A DNA stretch of 64,000 nucleotides from Frateuria flava (GCF_017837635.1 NZ_JAGJRS010000007.1:1-64000); one strand, 5' to 3'; shown: positions 9,988 to 19,458, counted from the stretch's first letter. The notes: generated by a model from the sequence alone, not told the origin. Translations and numbers: made by a program.

Positions 9988-11949
9988 ATGATAGGCATTC
10001 TCAACAAGGCGACGGCATGGATGCTGGCCTGCACCCTGCTGGCGGCCGGGTGCCCTGCCTTCGCCCAGGCCCTGCCCGCGAACCCCGCCGCAGCCGCCAC
10101 GACCGCCCAGCCGGCGCCGGCCACGGTCAGCCAGACCTGGCAGATGCTCGACTACCTGGCCACCGATTACGCCGGCGCAGTGCACGACGGCCACGTGGTC
10201 AGCGCGTCCGAGTACGCCGAGATGCGCGAGTTCGCCGCCACCGCGCGCCAGCGCCTGGCCCAGCTGCCGGCGAGACCGACGTCACCGGCGCTGCAGGCGC
10301 AGGCCGGGGAACTGGTGCAATCGATCGACGCCAAAGCCCCCACCGCCGATGTCGCGCGCCAGGCCCACGCGCTGGCCGACGCCTTGCTCGCCGCCTACCC
10401 GGTCCCCACCGCGCCTTCCCACCTGCCCAACCTGGCGCGCGGTGCGACGCTGTACCAGCAGACCTGCGCCGCCTGCCACGGCGCCAACGGCCAGGGCAAC
10501 GGCCCGGCCGCGGCGACGCTCGACCCGCCGCCGATCGATTTCACCGACCGCACGCGCGCCGACCAGCGCAGCGTGCTGTCGCTGTACGAGGCGATCAGCC
10601 ATGGCGTGAACGGCACCGCGATGAGGAGCTACGCCGACCAGCTGTCGGTCGACGATCGCTGGTCGCTGGCCTACTACGTCGGTTCGCTGGCCTACGCGCA
10701 CCGCGCCGGCGAAGGCGTGCACGCGTGGCAGGACAACACCCTCGCCCAGCAGCGCCTGGGCAACCTGGAGGAGCTCTCGCGCGCCCGCGTCGCCGATCTG
10801 GCTCCCGCGCTGGGCGAGCAGCAGGCCCGCGCGATCCTGGGTTACCTGCGCGCCTATCCAAACGCACTGCCGCAGTCGCGCGCCGGCCTGGCGCTGGCGC
10901 GCGAGAAACTGGATGCCAGTCTCGCCGCGTGGCGCCAGGGCGACCGTGGCGAGGCCCAGCGGCTGGCGCTCTCGGCCTACCTGGACGGCGTGGAGCCGGT
11001 CGAGCCGCAACTGAACGCGCGCGACGATGCGCTGCGCTCGCAACTGGAAACGGCGATGGGCGCCTACCGCACCGCGGTCAGCAGCGGCCAGGCCGACGTA
11101 GAGGCCCGCGCGAAGGCGGCCGACGCCCTGCTGCAGCGCGCCCAGGCGACCCTCGCCGGCGGTTCGGCGGACGCTGCGTCCGCGTTCCTCGGTGCCTGGA
11201 CCATCCTGGTGCGCGAGGGGCTCGAAGCGCTGCTGGTAGTAGTCGCCCTGCTCGCCTTCCTGCGCAAGGCCGAGCGTCCGAAGATGCTGCGTTACGTCCA
11301 CGCCGGCTGGAGCCTGGCGCTGCTGGCCGGCCTGGCCACCTGGGCGGTGGCGAGCTACGCGGTGGCGATCAGCGGCGCGGGACGCGAACTGACCGAAGGG
11401 TTGTCGTCGCTGTTCGCGGCGGCCGTGCTGCTATGCGTGGGCCTGTGGATGCACCGCAAGAGCGTGGGCGGCCGCTGGCAGGCGTATCTGAAGGCCAAGA
11501 TGGCCGCCACGCTGGACCGCTCGGCCTGGTTCCTGTTCGGCCTGGCCTTCATCTCGGTCTACCGCGAAGTCTTCGAAACGATCCTGTTCTATGTCGCGAT
11601 GTGGAACGAAGGCCCGCGTGCCTGGCTGCTCGGCGGCATCGGCACCGGCGCGCTGACCCTCGCCGCGATCGCCTGGTTGTTGTTGCGCACCAGCCGACGA
11701 CTGCCGCTGGGCAAGTTCTTCTCGGCCAGTTCCGCACTGATCGCGCTGCTGGCGGTGGTACTGACCGGCAAAGGCATCGCCGCACTGCAGGAAGCCGGCT
11801 GGATCGGCGTGCACGTGGCGCCGCTTCCGCGTATCGAGTTGCTGGGGATCTATCCGACCTGGCAGTCGATCGCGGCGCAGGCGGTCGTCGCGTTGGTGCT
11901 GGCGATCGGCTACGCGCTGAACCTGCGACGGGTGCCGCAGCAGGGTTGA
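9988..11949 (+). CDS. Cytochrome c-FTR1 family iron permease fusion
   Basis: A 653-residue protein. It begins with a signal peptide (MIGILNKATAWMLACTLLAAG), then has a long periplasmic part containing one haem c site, CAACH near residue 163, inside GATLYQQTCAACHGANGQG. The C-terminal half (from about residue 400) has several membrane helices with two REXXE motifs, REGLE and REVFE, which are the iron-binding signatures of the yeast Ftr1/EfeU permeases. The family therefore predicts high-affinity iron import in which the haem domain may oxidise or pass electrons from Fe(II). No EfeO or EfeB partner is adjacent. The start at 9988 was chosen because the upstream 25 codons do not look like a signal peptide. 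Confidence 0.9.
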   Translation: MIGILNKATAWMLACTLLAAGCPAFAQALPANPAAAATTAQPAPATVSQTWQMLDYLATDYAGAVHDGHVVSASEYAEMREFAATARQRLAQLPARPTSPALQAQAGELVQSIDAKAPTADVARQAHALADALLAAYPVPTAPSHLPNLARGATLYQQTCAACHGANGQGNGPAAATLDPPPIDFTDRTRADQRSVLSLYEAISHGVNGTAMRSYADQLSVDDRWSLAYYVGSLAYAHRAGEGVHAWQDNTLAQQRLGNLEELSRARVADLAPALGEQQARAILGYLRAYPNALPQSRAGLALAREKLDASLAAWRQGDRGEAQRLALSAYLDGVEPVEPQLNARDDALRSQLETAMGAYRTAVSSGQADVEARAKAADALLQRAQATLAGGSADAASAFLGAWTILVREGLEALLVVVALLAFLRKAERPKMLRYVHAGWSLALLAGLATWAVASYAVAISGAGRELTEGLSSLFAAAVLLCVGLWMHRKSVGGRWQAYLKAKMAATLDRSAWFLFGLAFISVYREVFETILFYVAMWNEGPRAWLLGGIGTGALTLAAIAWLLLRTSRRLPLGKFFSASSALIALLAVVLTGKGIAALQEAGWIGVHVAPLPRIELLGIYPTWQSIAAQAVVALVLAIGYALNLRRVPQQG

Positions 11950-12397
11950 AGCTCCCTGTCTTGATCAGGGCGTCGCCGTGGTCCCGACGCAGGAGCCTCC
12001 TCGCGTGCCCTGGCCACTCCTCCCCGCAAGAAAGGGAAGGCAAGGCATGAGCGCCGACAGGCGATCGGAGGCGCGTCGCAGGCGAGGCAGGGCGCGCAGA
12101 GGCCACGCAAGAGCGACAAATACAGCCCGCGCCTGCGGGAAGCATTTCCGCGAGCCCGTCCCCTTCAACCCAACCCTCTCCCCGACGGGGAGGGAGCCCA
12201 GGTGCGGCGCTCGTGCACACAAGCCCGCAAGGCCGCTGCCTCAGCTCCCGAGCGTCCGCGGTAAAGCGGCAGCTCACCAAGGCGAAATGGATTCCCGCTT
12301 TCGCGGTAATGACGCGGGTGAAATGGGGGCGACGTTCGTCTATCGAGGCTCGATGCCCATCAGGTCCCCGAGGGCGAGGGCACCGGCGGCAGTGGCA
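11950..12397. repeat. Intergenic spacer made of dispersed repeats
   Basis: No gene is supported in these 448 bases. Recognisable pieces are words shared with 3389-3541, a CTCTCCCC-GAC-GGGGAGGG palindrome near 12176-12192, and an ATTCCCGC-TTT-GCGGTAAT element near 12291-12310 of a kind common in Xanthomonadales. The terminators of the two converging genes are not obvious. Confidence 0.6.
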
Positions 12398-12721
12398 TCA
12401 GCGCTTGAGCAGCGGCAGCTTGTCCGGGACGCCGTCCCAGCGCTCGGCCTCTTCCATCGCGGGAACCTTGGTGGTGATCACCGGCCACTCGAGCGCCAGT
12501 TCGGCATTGATCGCCAGAAAGCCCTCCTGGCCGGCCGGGATGTCCAGTTCGGGATAGATCGCGCCCACCGGGCACTCCTCCACGCAGAGCGTGCAATCGA
12601 TGCATTCGTCCGGGTTGATGACCAGGAAATTCGGCCCCTCGTGAAAGGCATCGACCGGGCACACTTCCACGCAGTCGGTGTGCTTGCAGTTGATGCAGTT
12701 CTCGGTGACAACGTGGGTCAT
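12398..12721 (-). CDS. fdxA: Ferredoxin FdxA (7Fe type)
   Basis: A 107-residue seven-iron ferredoxin carrying one [3Fe-4S] and one [4Fe-4S] cluster. The cluster motifs are [18 protein letters not shown] near residue 9 and [13 protein letters not shown] near residue 40. The remainder ([20 protein letters not shown]) is the usual FdxA tail. The start at MTHVVTENC is unambiguous because the longer frame upstream is non-homologous. An Fnr/Anr-like site is centred about 61 bases upstream, which suggests induction at low oxygen. It diverges from the cbb3 oxidase operon. Confidence 0.95.
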   Translation of the reverse strand: MTHVVTENCINCKHTDCVEVCPVDAFHEGPNFLVINPDECIDCTLCVEECPVGAIYPELDIPAGQEGFLAINAELALEWPVITTKVPAMEEAERWDGVPDKLPLLKR

Positions 12722-12775
12722 GGGCGTGCGCGGCTTTCCTTGCCGCAAGCATGGCCGCGCGCACCGGCGCTCGCC

Positions 12776-12789
12776 CTGACCCAGATCAG
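12776..12789. promoter_or_regulatory. Fnr/Anr-like binding site for fdxA
   Basis: CTGAC-CCAG-ATCAG has the 5-4-5 dyad layout of the Fnr/Anr consensus TTGAT-N4-ATCAA, with the TGA/TCA core intact. Its centre is about 61 bases from the fdxA start codon. Confidence 0.7.
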
Positions 12790-12957
12790 GCCTGCCGGAT
12801 GCAGCCGGATCATCCACAGGTTCACCGTGCGGCGACGCGCCAGCCGGAACATGCGGCACGAGGCTTCTGCAGACGCCAGCCCAGACCCGGCCACCACGTG
12901 CGAATGGCCTGTGCGACAACCGACCGCATCGCTGGCGCGTCCGTTTGCCGCGGCGCT

Positions 12958-12971
12958 TTGACTCAGGTCAA
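12958..12971. promoter_or_regulatory. Fnr/Anr-like binding site for the cco operon
   Basis: TTGAC-TCAG-GTCAA is a symmetric dyad close to the Fnr/Anr consensus. Its centre is about 60 bases before the ccoN start codon, which fits a class II position near -41.5 plus a short leader. Confidence 0.85.
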
Positions 12972-13024
12972 GCGAAGTGAACGGCCGCGCCCGGAAAATA
13001 GGCGGCATTTCCCGGGAAACATCC

Positions 13025-14491
13025 ATGCCCAACACCGAGTATTACAACGACAAGGTCGTGCGTCAGTTCCTCTTGGCGGCGGCCGTGTGGGGCATCGTCG
13101 GCATGTCGGTCGGCGTGCTCGCCGCCGCGCAGCTGGCGTGGCCCCTGTTCAACTTCGACACCTCCTGGCTGACCTTCAGCCACATCCGCCCCGACCACAC
13201 CTTTGGCGTGATCTTCGCCTTCGGCGGCTCGGCGCTGATCGGTACCTGCTACTACGTGGTCCAGCGCACCGGCCACACGCGGCTGGCCTATCCGAAGCTG
13301 GCCGCATTCACCTTCTGGGGCTGGCAGGTCGCCTGTCTGGCAGCAATGATCACCATGCCGCTGGGCCTGACCCAGAGCAAAGAGTACGCCGAGCCGGAAT
13401 GGTGGGTCGACATCATCATCGCGGTGGTGTGGGTGAGCCTCGGCGTGGTGTTCTTCGGCACGCTGGCGCGCCGGCGCATCCGCCACATCTACGTGGCCAA
13501 CTGGTACTACGGCGCGTGGATCATCGCGGTCGGCCTGCTGCACATCGTCAACAACCTGGTGATCCCGGTCTCGCTGTCGAAGTCCTACCCGATCTACTCC
13601 GGCGTGGTCGATGCGATGGTGCAGTGGTGGTACGGCCACAACGCGGTGGCGTTCTTCCTGACCGCCGGCTTCCTCGGGATGATGTACTACTTCGTGCCGC
13701 GCCAGGCGCAGCAGCCCTTGTGGAGTTACCGCTTCTCGATCGTGAACTTCTGGGCACTGATCTCGGTATACATGTGGGCCGGCGCGCACCACCTGATGTA
13801 CACCGCGCTGCCGGACTGGGTGCAGTCGGTCGGCATGGCCTTCTCGCTGGTGCTGCTGATGCCCAGCTGGGGCTCGGCCGCCAACGGCCTGATGACCTTC
13901 AACGGCTCCTGGCCGAAGCTCAAGGTGGACCCCGCCGCCAAGTTCATGGTGCTGGCGCTGGTGTTCTACGCGGGCAGCACGTTCGAGGGCTCGATGATGG
14001 CGGTCAAGACCGTCAACCAGCTCTCGCACTACACCGACTGGACCGTGGCGCACGTGCACAACGGCGCGCTCGGCTGGGTGGCGATGATCACCATCGGCTC
14101 GCTCTACGCCATGGCGCCACGCGCGCTCGGGCAGCCGAAGATGTATTCGCAGAAGGCGATGGAGTGGCACTTCTGGCTGCACTGCTTCGGCGTGGTGCTG
14201 TACGTCGGCTCGATGTGGGTCGCCGGTGTCACCGAAGGCCTGATGTGGCGCGCCACGCTGCCCGACGGTTCGCTCACCTACCCGTTCATCGACAGCCTGC
14301 TGGCGATCCAGCCGGCGTACTGGACGCGCTGGTTCGCCGGCGTGGTGATCCTCGTGGGCATGGTGCTGATGGCGTGGAACCTGTGGCACACCGCGGCCGA
14401 TGCGCGCGCGCGGCTGATCAAGCCGATCCCGGTGCCGATCCCCGAACCCGACCCGCACCAGGTACCCGAACCGCTGCCGAGTGTGGGCTGA
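13025..14491 (+). CDS. ccoN: cbb3-type cytochrome c oxidase subunit I
   Basis: Catalytic subunit of the high-affinity oxygen reductase that carries low-spin haem b and the haem b3-CuB centre. The 488-residue protein has about a dozen hydrophobic helices. The His ligands expected of the family appear in [16 protein letters not shown] near residue 53, [17 protein letters not shown] near residue 204, [13 protein letters not shown] near residue 255, and [14 protein letters not shown] near residue 338. The start at MPNTEYYND was taken over a frame-extending ATG 48 bases upstream. It is the first gene of a tightly packed operon with ccoO. Confidence 0.97.
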   Translation: MPNTEYYNDKVVRQFLLAAAVWGIVGMSVGVLAAAQLAWPLFNFDTSWLTFSHIRPDHTFGVIFAFGGSALIGTCYYVVQRTGHTRLAYPKLAAFTFWGWQVACLAAMITMPLGLTQSKEYAEPEWWVDIIIAVVWVSLGVVFFGTLARRRIRHIYVANWYYGAWIIAVGLLHIVNNLVIPVSLSKSYPIYSGVVDAMVQWWYGHNAVAFFLTAGFLGMMYYFVPRQAQQPLWSYRFSIVNFWALISVYMWAGAHHLMYTALPDWVQSVGMAFSLVLLMPSWGSAANGLMTFNGSWPKLKVDPAAKFMVLALVFYAGSTFEGSMMAVKTVNQLSHYTDWTVAHVHNGALGWVAMITIGSLYAMAPRALGQPKMYSQKAMEWHFWLHCFGVVLYVGSMWVAGVTEGLMWRATLPDGSLTYPFIDSLLAIQPAYWTRWFAGVVILVGMVLMAWNLWHTAADARARLIKPIPVPIPEPDPHQVPEPLPSVG

Positions 14492-14504
14492 GGAACACGA
14501 CCAG

Positions 14505-15158
14505 ATGGCTTACAAGCATTTTGAAATCATCGAGAAGAATGCCGCGCTGCTGGGCATCCTCACCGCGATCATGGTGTCGATCGGCGGCCTGGCCGAGATC
14601 ACCCCGCTGTTCATGGAAGCCCATGCGGTGAAGGCGCCGGTGGGGGTCAAACCGTACGATCCGCTGCGCCTGGCCGGCAAGGACATCTACGTGCGCGAAG
14701 GCTGCTATCTGTGCCACTCGCAGATGATCCGCGCGCTGCGCGCCGAAACCCAGCGCTACGGGCACTTCTCCACCGCGCAGGAGTCGGTCTATGACCGGCC
14801 GTTCCAGTGGGGCTCCAAGCGTACCGGGCCGGACCTGGCGCGCGTGGGCGGCAAGTACACCGACGAGTGGCAGCGCCTGCACCTGGAGAACCCGCGCCAG
14901 GTCGTGCCGCAGTCGAACATGCCGCAATACGACTGGCTCGAGCACAACACCATCAATGCCGAGGACATCCAGGCGCGCATGCGCGTGCTGCGCAAGCTGG
15001 GCGATCCGTACACCGACGCCGACATCGCCAGCGCCCCCAAGGCGGTGGCCGGCAAGACCGAGATGGACGCACTGATCGCCTACCTGCAGGGCCTGGGCAT
15101 CCAGAACGAGCCGGCGGCCACCGTGCCGGTGCCCGTCGGCCACGGAGCCACGCCATGA
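14505..15158 (+). CDS. ccoO: cbb3-type cytochrome c oxidase mono-haem subunit II
   Basis: Membrane-anchored c-type cytochrome subunit (217 residues). An N-terminal anchor helix ([18 protein letters not shown]) is followed by the haem site [12 protein letters not shown] near residue 67, and by the methionine ligand region ([11 protein letters not shown] near 143). These are standard CcoO features. It starts 13 bases after ccoN, and its stop overlaps the ccoQ start in an ATGA arrangement, which implies translational coupling. Confidence 0.97.
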   Translation: MAYKHFEIIEKNAALLGILTAIMVSIGGLAEITPLFMEAHAVKAPVGVKPYDPLRLAGKDIYVREGCYLCHSQMIRALRAETQRYGHFSTAQESVYDRPFQWGSKRTGPDLARVGGKYTDEWQRLHLENPRQVVPQSNMPQYDWLEHNTINAEDIQARMRVLRKLGDPYTDADIASAPKAVAGKTEMDALIAYLQGLGIQNEPAATVPVPVGHGATP

Positions 15159-15376
15159 ACCATCCCATGATGAATCCGTTCTGGGGCCACCTGACCGGCA
15201 TCGTCACGGTGGTGCTGATGCTGGTGTTCATCGGCATCTGGATCTGGGCGTGGCGCAAGCGTCACCGCTCGACCTTCAAGCGGATGAGCGAGCTTCCCAT
15301 GGAAGACAAACCAGAGGGTCCGGTGCCGGGCAACCGCACGGGCGCAGACAAGAACGACAAAGGTGGGCAGCCGTGA
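15155..15376 (+). CDS. ccoQ: cbb3 oxidase small subunit CcoQ
   Basis: A 73-residue single-helix protein ([19 protein letters not shown]) with a basic patch after the helix ([10 protein letters not shown]) and a hydrophilic tail, as in CcoQ/FixQ, which stabilises the oxidase complex. It begins by ATGA overlap with ccoO, and its stop overlaps the GTG start of ccoP. It is identified by position and topology, because the family is poorly conserved. Confidence 0.9.
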   Translation: MNHPMMNPFWGHLTGIVTVVLMLVFIGIWIWAWRKRHRSTFKRMSELPMEDKPEGPVPGNRTGADKNDKGGQP

Positions 15377-16290
15377 GCGCGGGTTGGTCGTTGTGGGTGA
15401 TGTTCCTGGTGGTGCTGAATTTCGGCATCACGTTCCTGCTGTTCCTGTGGGCGCCGCGGGCGAAGATCCCGACGCTGCCGGACGACACCAGCGGCCATGT
15501 GTGGGCGCACGGCACGATCCGCGAAGGCGTGCGCAACCTGCCGCTGTGGTGGCTGCTGCTGTCCGGCTCGATGTTCGTGGCCGGCGCGCTCTACCTGGTG
15601 TTCTACCCCGGCTTCGGCAACCACAAGGGCACGCTCGGCTGGACCGCGCACGGCGAGCTGGCGCGTGACGAGGCCGCCAACAACGCCAAGCTGGACGACC
15701 TGATCGAGCGCTTCCGCAAGTACCCGGTCGAGCAGCTGGCCGAGGACCCGGCCGCGCAGCAAATGGGCGAGCGCCTGTTCGTGGACAACTGCGCCGCCTG
15801 CCACGGTCGCGGCGGCTACGGCAACGTCAAGCTGGGCGCGCCCAGCCTGATCGACGACGACTGGCTCTACGGCGGCAGCGGCCAGGACATCCTCACCTCG
15901 ATCCGCGAGGGCCGCGCCGGCATGATGCCGCCGTGGTCCAGCCTGGGCGAGGACAACGTCAAGAACCTGGCCAACTACGTGCTGAGCCTTTCCGGCTCGT
16001 CGCACGACGAGGGCCGCGCGCACGCCGGCCAGGCCCTGTTCACCACCTGCGCCGCCTGCCACGGCCCGCAAGGCAAGGGCAACCCGGCGCTGGGCGCACC
16101 CAATCTCACCGACAGGATCTGGCTGCACGGCGGCAAGTTCGAGGACATCGTGCGCACCATCGGCGGTGGCCGCCAAGGGCAGATGCCCGCGTGGAGCAAG
16201 CGCCTGAACGACGACCAGACCCGCGTGCTCGCCGCCTACGTCTACCATCTCTCGCACCAGGGCGATGCAGCAGCACAAGCCTCCCGCTGA
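15373..16290 (+). CDS. ccoP: cbb3-type cytochrome c oxidase di-haem subunit III
   Basis: A 305-residue subunit that passes electrons to CcoO and CcoN. There are two N-terminal membrane helices (about residues 5-25 and 57-77) with the usual PLWWLLLSGSMFVAGALYLV segment. Two cytochrome c domains follow, with haem sites CAACHGRGGYG near residue 139 and CAACHGPQGKG near residue 226 and downstream methionines (GRAGMMPPW, GQMPAW). The start is GTG, read through the overlap GTGA with the ccoQ stop. The longer upstream frame is the shadow of ccoQ. Confidence 0.96.
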   Translation: MSAGWSLWVMFLVVLNFGITFLLFLWAPRAKIPTLPDDTSGHVWAHGTIREGVRNLPLWWLLLSGSMFVAGALYLVFYPGFGNHKGTLGWTAHGELARDEAANNAKLDDLIERFRKYPVEQLAEDPAAQQMGERLFVDNCAACHGRGGYGNVKLGAPSLIDDDWLYGGSGQDILTSIREGRAGMMPPWSSLGEDNVKNLANYVLSLSGSSHDEGRAHAGQALFTTCAACHGPQGKGNPALGAPNLTDRIWLHGGKFEDIVRTIGGGRQGQMPAWSKRLNDDQTRVLAAYVYHLSHQGDAAAQASR

Positions 16291-16561
16291 GACGTCCGCC
16301 GCGGCCGACGCCTGGTACCGGCAGCCCGTGCTGTGGCTCGGGGCGGTGATCTTCGCCGCCTCCCTGGCCGGTTGCATCTGGACGATCGTGCTCGGCGCGC
16401 GCCACGCGGACCTGCCGCTGGACATGACCGAGCGCCCGCATACGTTGCTGGACATGCCGATGCATGCGCCCGCACGGGAAACGCAGGGGACCGGCCAGCA
16501 GGCCGGCGCCAAGGCCCCGTCGTCGCGGGACGCGACCGCTACCCCCGGGCAACGGCCATGA
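16265..16561 (+). CDS. Small membrane protein in the cco operon (FixH/CcoH-like)
   Basis: A 98-residue protein with one hydrophobic helix (WLGAVIFAASLAGCIWTIVLG, about residues 23-43) after a WYRQP motif, then a Pro-rich hydrophilic tail. The position between ccoP and ccoI is where ccoG and ccoH/fixH lie in other bacteria, and the WYRQP-helix start resembles the beginning of FixH. It is much shorter than normal FixH (about 150-170 residues) and lacks its periplasmic domain. It overlaps ccoP by 26 bases and ccoI by an ATGA, so it is surely in the same transcript. Its role in oxidase assembly is inferred from position. Confidence 0.65.
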   Translation: MQQHKPPAETSAAADAWYRQPVLWLGAVIFAASLAGCIWTIVLGARHADLPLDMTERPHTLLDMPMHAPARETQGTGQQAGAKAPSSRDATATPGQRP

Positions 16562-18789
16562 ACGCTGCCGGCGCGCACGCGGCGTGGCTGCATCCGCGCC
16601 TCGCCGCGCAGGTGATCCGGCCGCGCCGCGACGGTCGGGCGGAAATCGCGCTGCGCGTGGAAGGGCTCACCGACCCACGCCAGGTGCTGCGCCTGGACGA
16701 GCGCCTGCATGCCCTGCCCGGCGTCGCCCGCGTGGCGATCGATGCCCGCGCGCAGCGCGCGCGCGTCGTGTGGAACCCTGACCGCCTGGGCCTGCCGCAA
16801 CTGCTCGACGCGTTCGGTGCCGAGCAGTGCAGCGCGCGGCCGCTGCGCCGCGAACACATCGACGATACGCGCAGCAGCGAGGCCAACGACGCGCTCAAGC
16901 GCCTGCTCGTCGCCGGCATGTGCGCGATGCAGGTGATGACCTACGCCTTCGTCATGTACATCGGCGTGGTCGACTTCGTCGACTTCACCACGCGCGGGCT
17001 GTTCCGCTGGCTCAGCCTGCTCACCACCGCGCCGGTGATCGCCTATTCGGCGCAACCGTTCCTGCTTGGCGCCTGGCGCGAAGTACGCACGCGCCGGCTC
17101 GGCGTGAACCTCACCGTGTCGCTGGCCGTGCTGCTGACCTTCGGCACCAGCGTGTGGAGCACCGTGCGCGGGCACGGCGAGATCTACTTCGATTCGGTCA
17201 GCATGTTCGTCTTCCTGCTGCTGGCCGCGCGCCATGTCGAACTGCGCGCGCGGCACGCCAGCGGCGCATTGGGCGAGGCCGCGCAGGACGCCACCCCGCT
17301 GCTGGCCGAGCGTCGCCGCGCCGACGGCAGCCTGGAAACCGTGGCTGCGCTGGAACTGGTTCCGGGCGACCGCGTGCGCATCGCCGAAGGCGGCACCGTC
17401 CCGGCCGACGGCGTGCTGGAAAGCTACGCCGTCGAGGTCGACGAGGCGTTGCTCTCGGGCGAATCGCGCCCGCGCCGGCGCCAGCGCGGCGAGCGCCTGG
17501 TCGCCGGCTCGGTCGTGCTGGGCAGCCCGGCCGAACTGCGCGTGGAGCACAGCGGCGAGGACACCACCGCCGCGCGCCTGGGTCAGCTGGCCGGCCGTGC
17601 GCGTCAGGCCCGGCCCGGCGACGAGGGCGCCGACCGGGATGCCACCCGCTTTGTGCTGCGCGTGCTGGTGCTGACGGTGCTCACCGCGCTTGCCTGGCTG
17701 TGGATCGACCCCGTGCGTGCCTTCGATGCGGCCGTGGCGGTGCTGGTGGTCGCCTGCCCCTGTGCCTTCGCGCTGACCCGCCCCGCCGCCGTCACCCGCG
17801 CGCTCGCGGTGCTCGCCAGGCGCGGCGTGCTGGTCACCGAACCGGCTGCGCTCGACCGGCTCGCCCGGGTCAACTACGCCCTGTTCGACAAGACCGGCAC
17901 GCTGACCACGCCCTGGCTCGAACCCGATGCGGTCGAGCCGCTGCGCGACGGGCTGGCACCGGAACAGGCGCTGCGCCTGGCCGCCGCGCTGGCGCGCGAA
18001 AGCACCCATCCGTTGGCGCTGGCACTGGCCGCCGCGTGGACGGGCGACACGCCGGCAGCACGCGATCTCATGGTCACCGCCGCCGCGGGAATCGATGCCG
18101 AGGTGGAGGGTCGCTCCCTGCGCCTGGGCCGTCCGGATTTCGCCCTGGCACCCAGTGGTTGCGCCGCCCCGACCAGCGTCGCCGGTGCCCTGCTGCTTGC
18201 CGATCGCCGCGGCCCGCTGGCGGCGTTTCACGTGAGCGAGGCACCGCGTAGCGATGCGGTGGACACGCTGCAGGCGCTGCGTAGCGAGGGCATCGTTACC
18301 GTGCTCGCCAGCGGCGACACCCGCGCCCGCGTGTCGCCGGTCGCCGACGCGCTGGGCGTCAAGCGCTGGTCGGGACGCCAGTCGCCCGCCGACAAGCTCG
18401 CGCTGCTGCAGGTGGCGCGCGCGCAGGGCCACGTCACGCTCGCGGTCGGCGACGGCAGCAACGACGCCCCGGCGCTCGCCGGGGCGGATGTGTCCGCCGT
18501 GCTCGCCTCCGGCACCGATCTGGCGCAGGCGCATGCCGACCTGCTGCTCGCGCGCGGACGCCTGGACGGCCTGGTGCAGGCCCGTCACGTCGCCCGCCAG
18601 CTCGCCCACGTGGTAACGCAGGGCCGTCGCTGGTCGCTGGCCTACAACCTGCTGGCGGTGCCGTTCGCTGCCGCCGGACTGGTGCCGCCTTGGCTGGCGG
18701 CGATCGGCATGTCGGTCAGCTCGCTGGTGGTCGTGCTCAATGGCCTGCGCGTGGGCCGCGTACCCGTCCGCCCGGCGCTGCGCGCATGA
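16558..18789 (+). CDS. ccoI: Copper-transporting P1B-type ATPase for cbb3 assembly
   Basis: Exports copper needed to build the CuB centre of cbb3 oxidase (CcoI/FixI group). The 743-residue protein has an N-terminal ferredoxin-like metal-binding-domain fold (about 15-90), then membrane helices. Visible ATPase motifs are SGES near residue 301, the intramembrane CPC in VACPCAFALTRP near residue 399, DKTGTLT near residue 444, STHPLA near residue 482, and GDGSNDAPAL near residue 631. The N-terminal domain has no CXXC, so the usual copper-binding cysteines are missing. It is coupled to the preceding and following genes by ATGA overlaps. Confidence 0.94.
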   Translation: MNAAGAHAAWLHPRLAAQVIRPRRDGRAEIALRVEGLTDPRQVLRLDERLHALPGVARVAIDARAQRARVVWNPDRLGLPQLLDAFGAEQCSARPLRREHIDDTRSSEANDALKRLLVAGMCAMQVMTYAFVMYIGVVDFVDFTTRGLFRWLSLLTTAPVIAYSAQPFLLGAWREVRTRRLGVNLTVSLAVLLTFGTSVWSTVRGHGEIYFDSVSMFVFLLLAARHVELRARHASGALGEAAQDATPLLAERRRADGSLETVAALELVPGDRVRIAEGGTVPADGVLESYAVEVDEALLSGESRPRRRQRGERLVAGSVVLGSPAELRVEHSGEDTTAARLGQLAGRARQARPGDEGADRDATRFVLRVLVLTVLTALAWLWIDPVRAFDAAVAVLVVACPCAFALTRPAAVTRALAVLARRGVLVTEPAALDRLARVNYALFDKTGTLTTPWLEPDAVEPLRDGLAPEQALRLAAALARESTHPLALALAAAWTGDTPAARDLMVTAAAGIDAEVEGRSLRLGRPDFALAPSGCAAPTSVAGALLLADRRGPLAAFHVSEAPRSDAVDTLQALRSEGIVTVLASGDTRARVSPVADALGVKRWSGRQSPADKLALLQVARAQGHVTLAVGDGSNDAPALAGADVSAVLASGTDLAQAHADLLLARGRLDGLVQARHVARQLAHVVTQGRRWSLAYNLLAVPFAAAGLVPPWLAAIGMSVSSLVVVLNGLRVGRVPVRPALRA

Positions 18790-18998
18790 ACGTCCTGCTG
18801 GTGCTGATCCCGGTCACCGGCCTGGTCGTACTGATCGCGGTGGCGCTGTTCTTCTGGGCTGCCAACCACCAGCAGTTCGACGACCTGGACAGCCCCGCCG
18901 TGCTGCCGCTGATGGAGGACGAAACCGTCCCAGGGCCGGCGGCCGACACGGCACCTGCACCTTCCCTTTCCCCCGATAGCAAAGGAGACACTCCGTGA
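18786..18998 (+). CDS. ccoS: cbb3 oxidase maturation protein CcoS
   Basis: A 70-residue protein with an N-terminal membrane helix ([21 protein letters not shown]) and the family pattern [17 protein letters not shown] just after it. CcoS is needed for cofactor insertion into CcoN. It starts by ATGA overlap with ccoI and ends inside the GTG start of the azurin gene. The Pro-rich tail is longer than in many homologues. Confidence 0.93.
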   Translation: MNVLLVLIPVTGLVVLIAVALFFWAANHQQFDDLDSPAVLPLMEDETVPGPAADTAPAPSLSPDSKGDTP

Positions 18999-19447
18999 AA
19001 CGTCGTCTGTTCGCTTTCGCCCTGCTTGGCCTGGTCGCCGCGCCGACCTGGGCCGCCTCCAACTGCTCGACCACCATCCAGGGCAACGACGCCATGCAGT
19101 TCGACCAGAAGTCGATCGTGGTGCCCAACACCTGCAAGCAGTTCACCGTGACGCTCACGCACGTCGGCAAACTGCCCAAGGCCGCGATGGGCCACAACTT
19201 CGTGGTATCGAGCACCGCCGACGAGCCGGGCGTGGTGGCCGACGGCGCCAAGGCCGGCATCGACAACAACTACCTCAAGCCCGGCGACAGCCGCGTCATC
19301 GCGCACACCAGGATCATCGGCGGTGGCGAGAGTGCCTCGACCACGTTCAAGGTCGACGCGCTCAAGCCCGGCCAGGACTATGAGTTCTTCTGCTCGTTCC
19401 CCGGCCATGCCGCGCTGATGAAGGGCACGATCAGCCGCGCCAAGTAG
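18995..19447 (+). CDS. azu: Azurin (type I blue copper protein)
   Basis: A 150-residue periplasmic electron carrier. A signal peptide (cleaved after TWA) precedes the mature sequence, which starts [16 protein letters not shown]. The type I copper ligands can be placed: His in MGHNFVVS, Cys and His in [14 protein letters not shown], and the axial Met in the same segment. The two early Cys would form the usual disulfide. It begins at GTG inside the ccoS stop, with AAAGGAG upstream, so it is part of the oxidase transcript. Likely partners are the cbb3 oxidase and NirK. Confidence 0.96.
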   Translation: MKRRLFAFALLGLVAAPTWAASNCSTTIQGNDAMQFDQKSIVVPNTCKQFTVTLTHVGKLPKAAMGHNFVVSSTADEPGVVADGAKAGIDNNYLKPGDSRVIAHTRIIGGGESASTTFKVDALKPGQDYEFFCSFPGHAALMKGTISRAK

Positions 19448-19458
19448 GATGAAGAAAC

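Larger units (their letters stand above)
12722..13024. promoter_or_regulatory. Divergent fdxA / ccoN promoter region
   Basis: This 303-base spacer separates the divergent fdxA and ccoN starts. It holds one Fnr/Anr-like site facing each gene, at 12776-12789 and 12958-12971. The sites are about 170 bases apart, so each gene probably has its own promoter. No ORF is supported between them. Confidence 0.75.

Noticed and set aside
12751-14631. 626-codon frame overlapping ccoN
   Set aside because: Alternative frame of ccoN; membrane segments and His ligands are in the other frame.
15262-18609. 1115-codon frame opposite the cco operon
   Set aside because: Shadow of ccoP and ccoI; no domain, and codon use matches an antisense frame.
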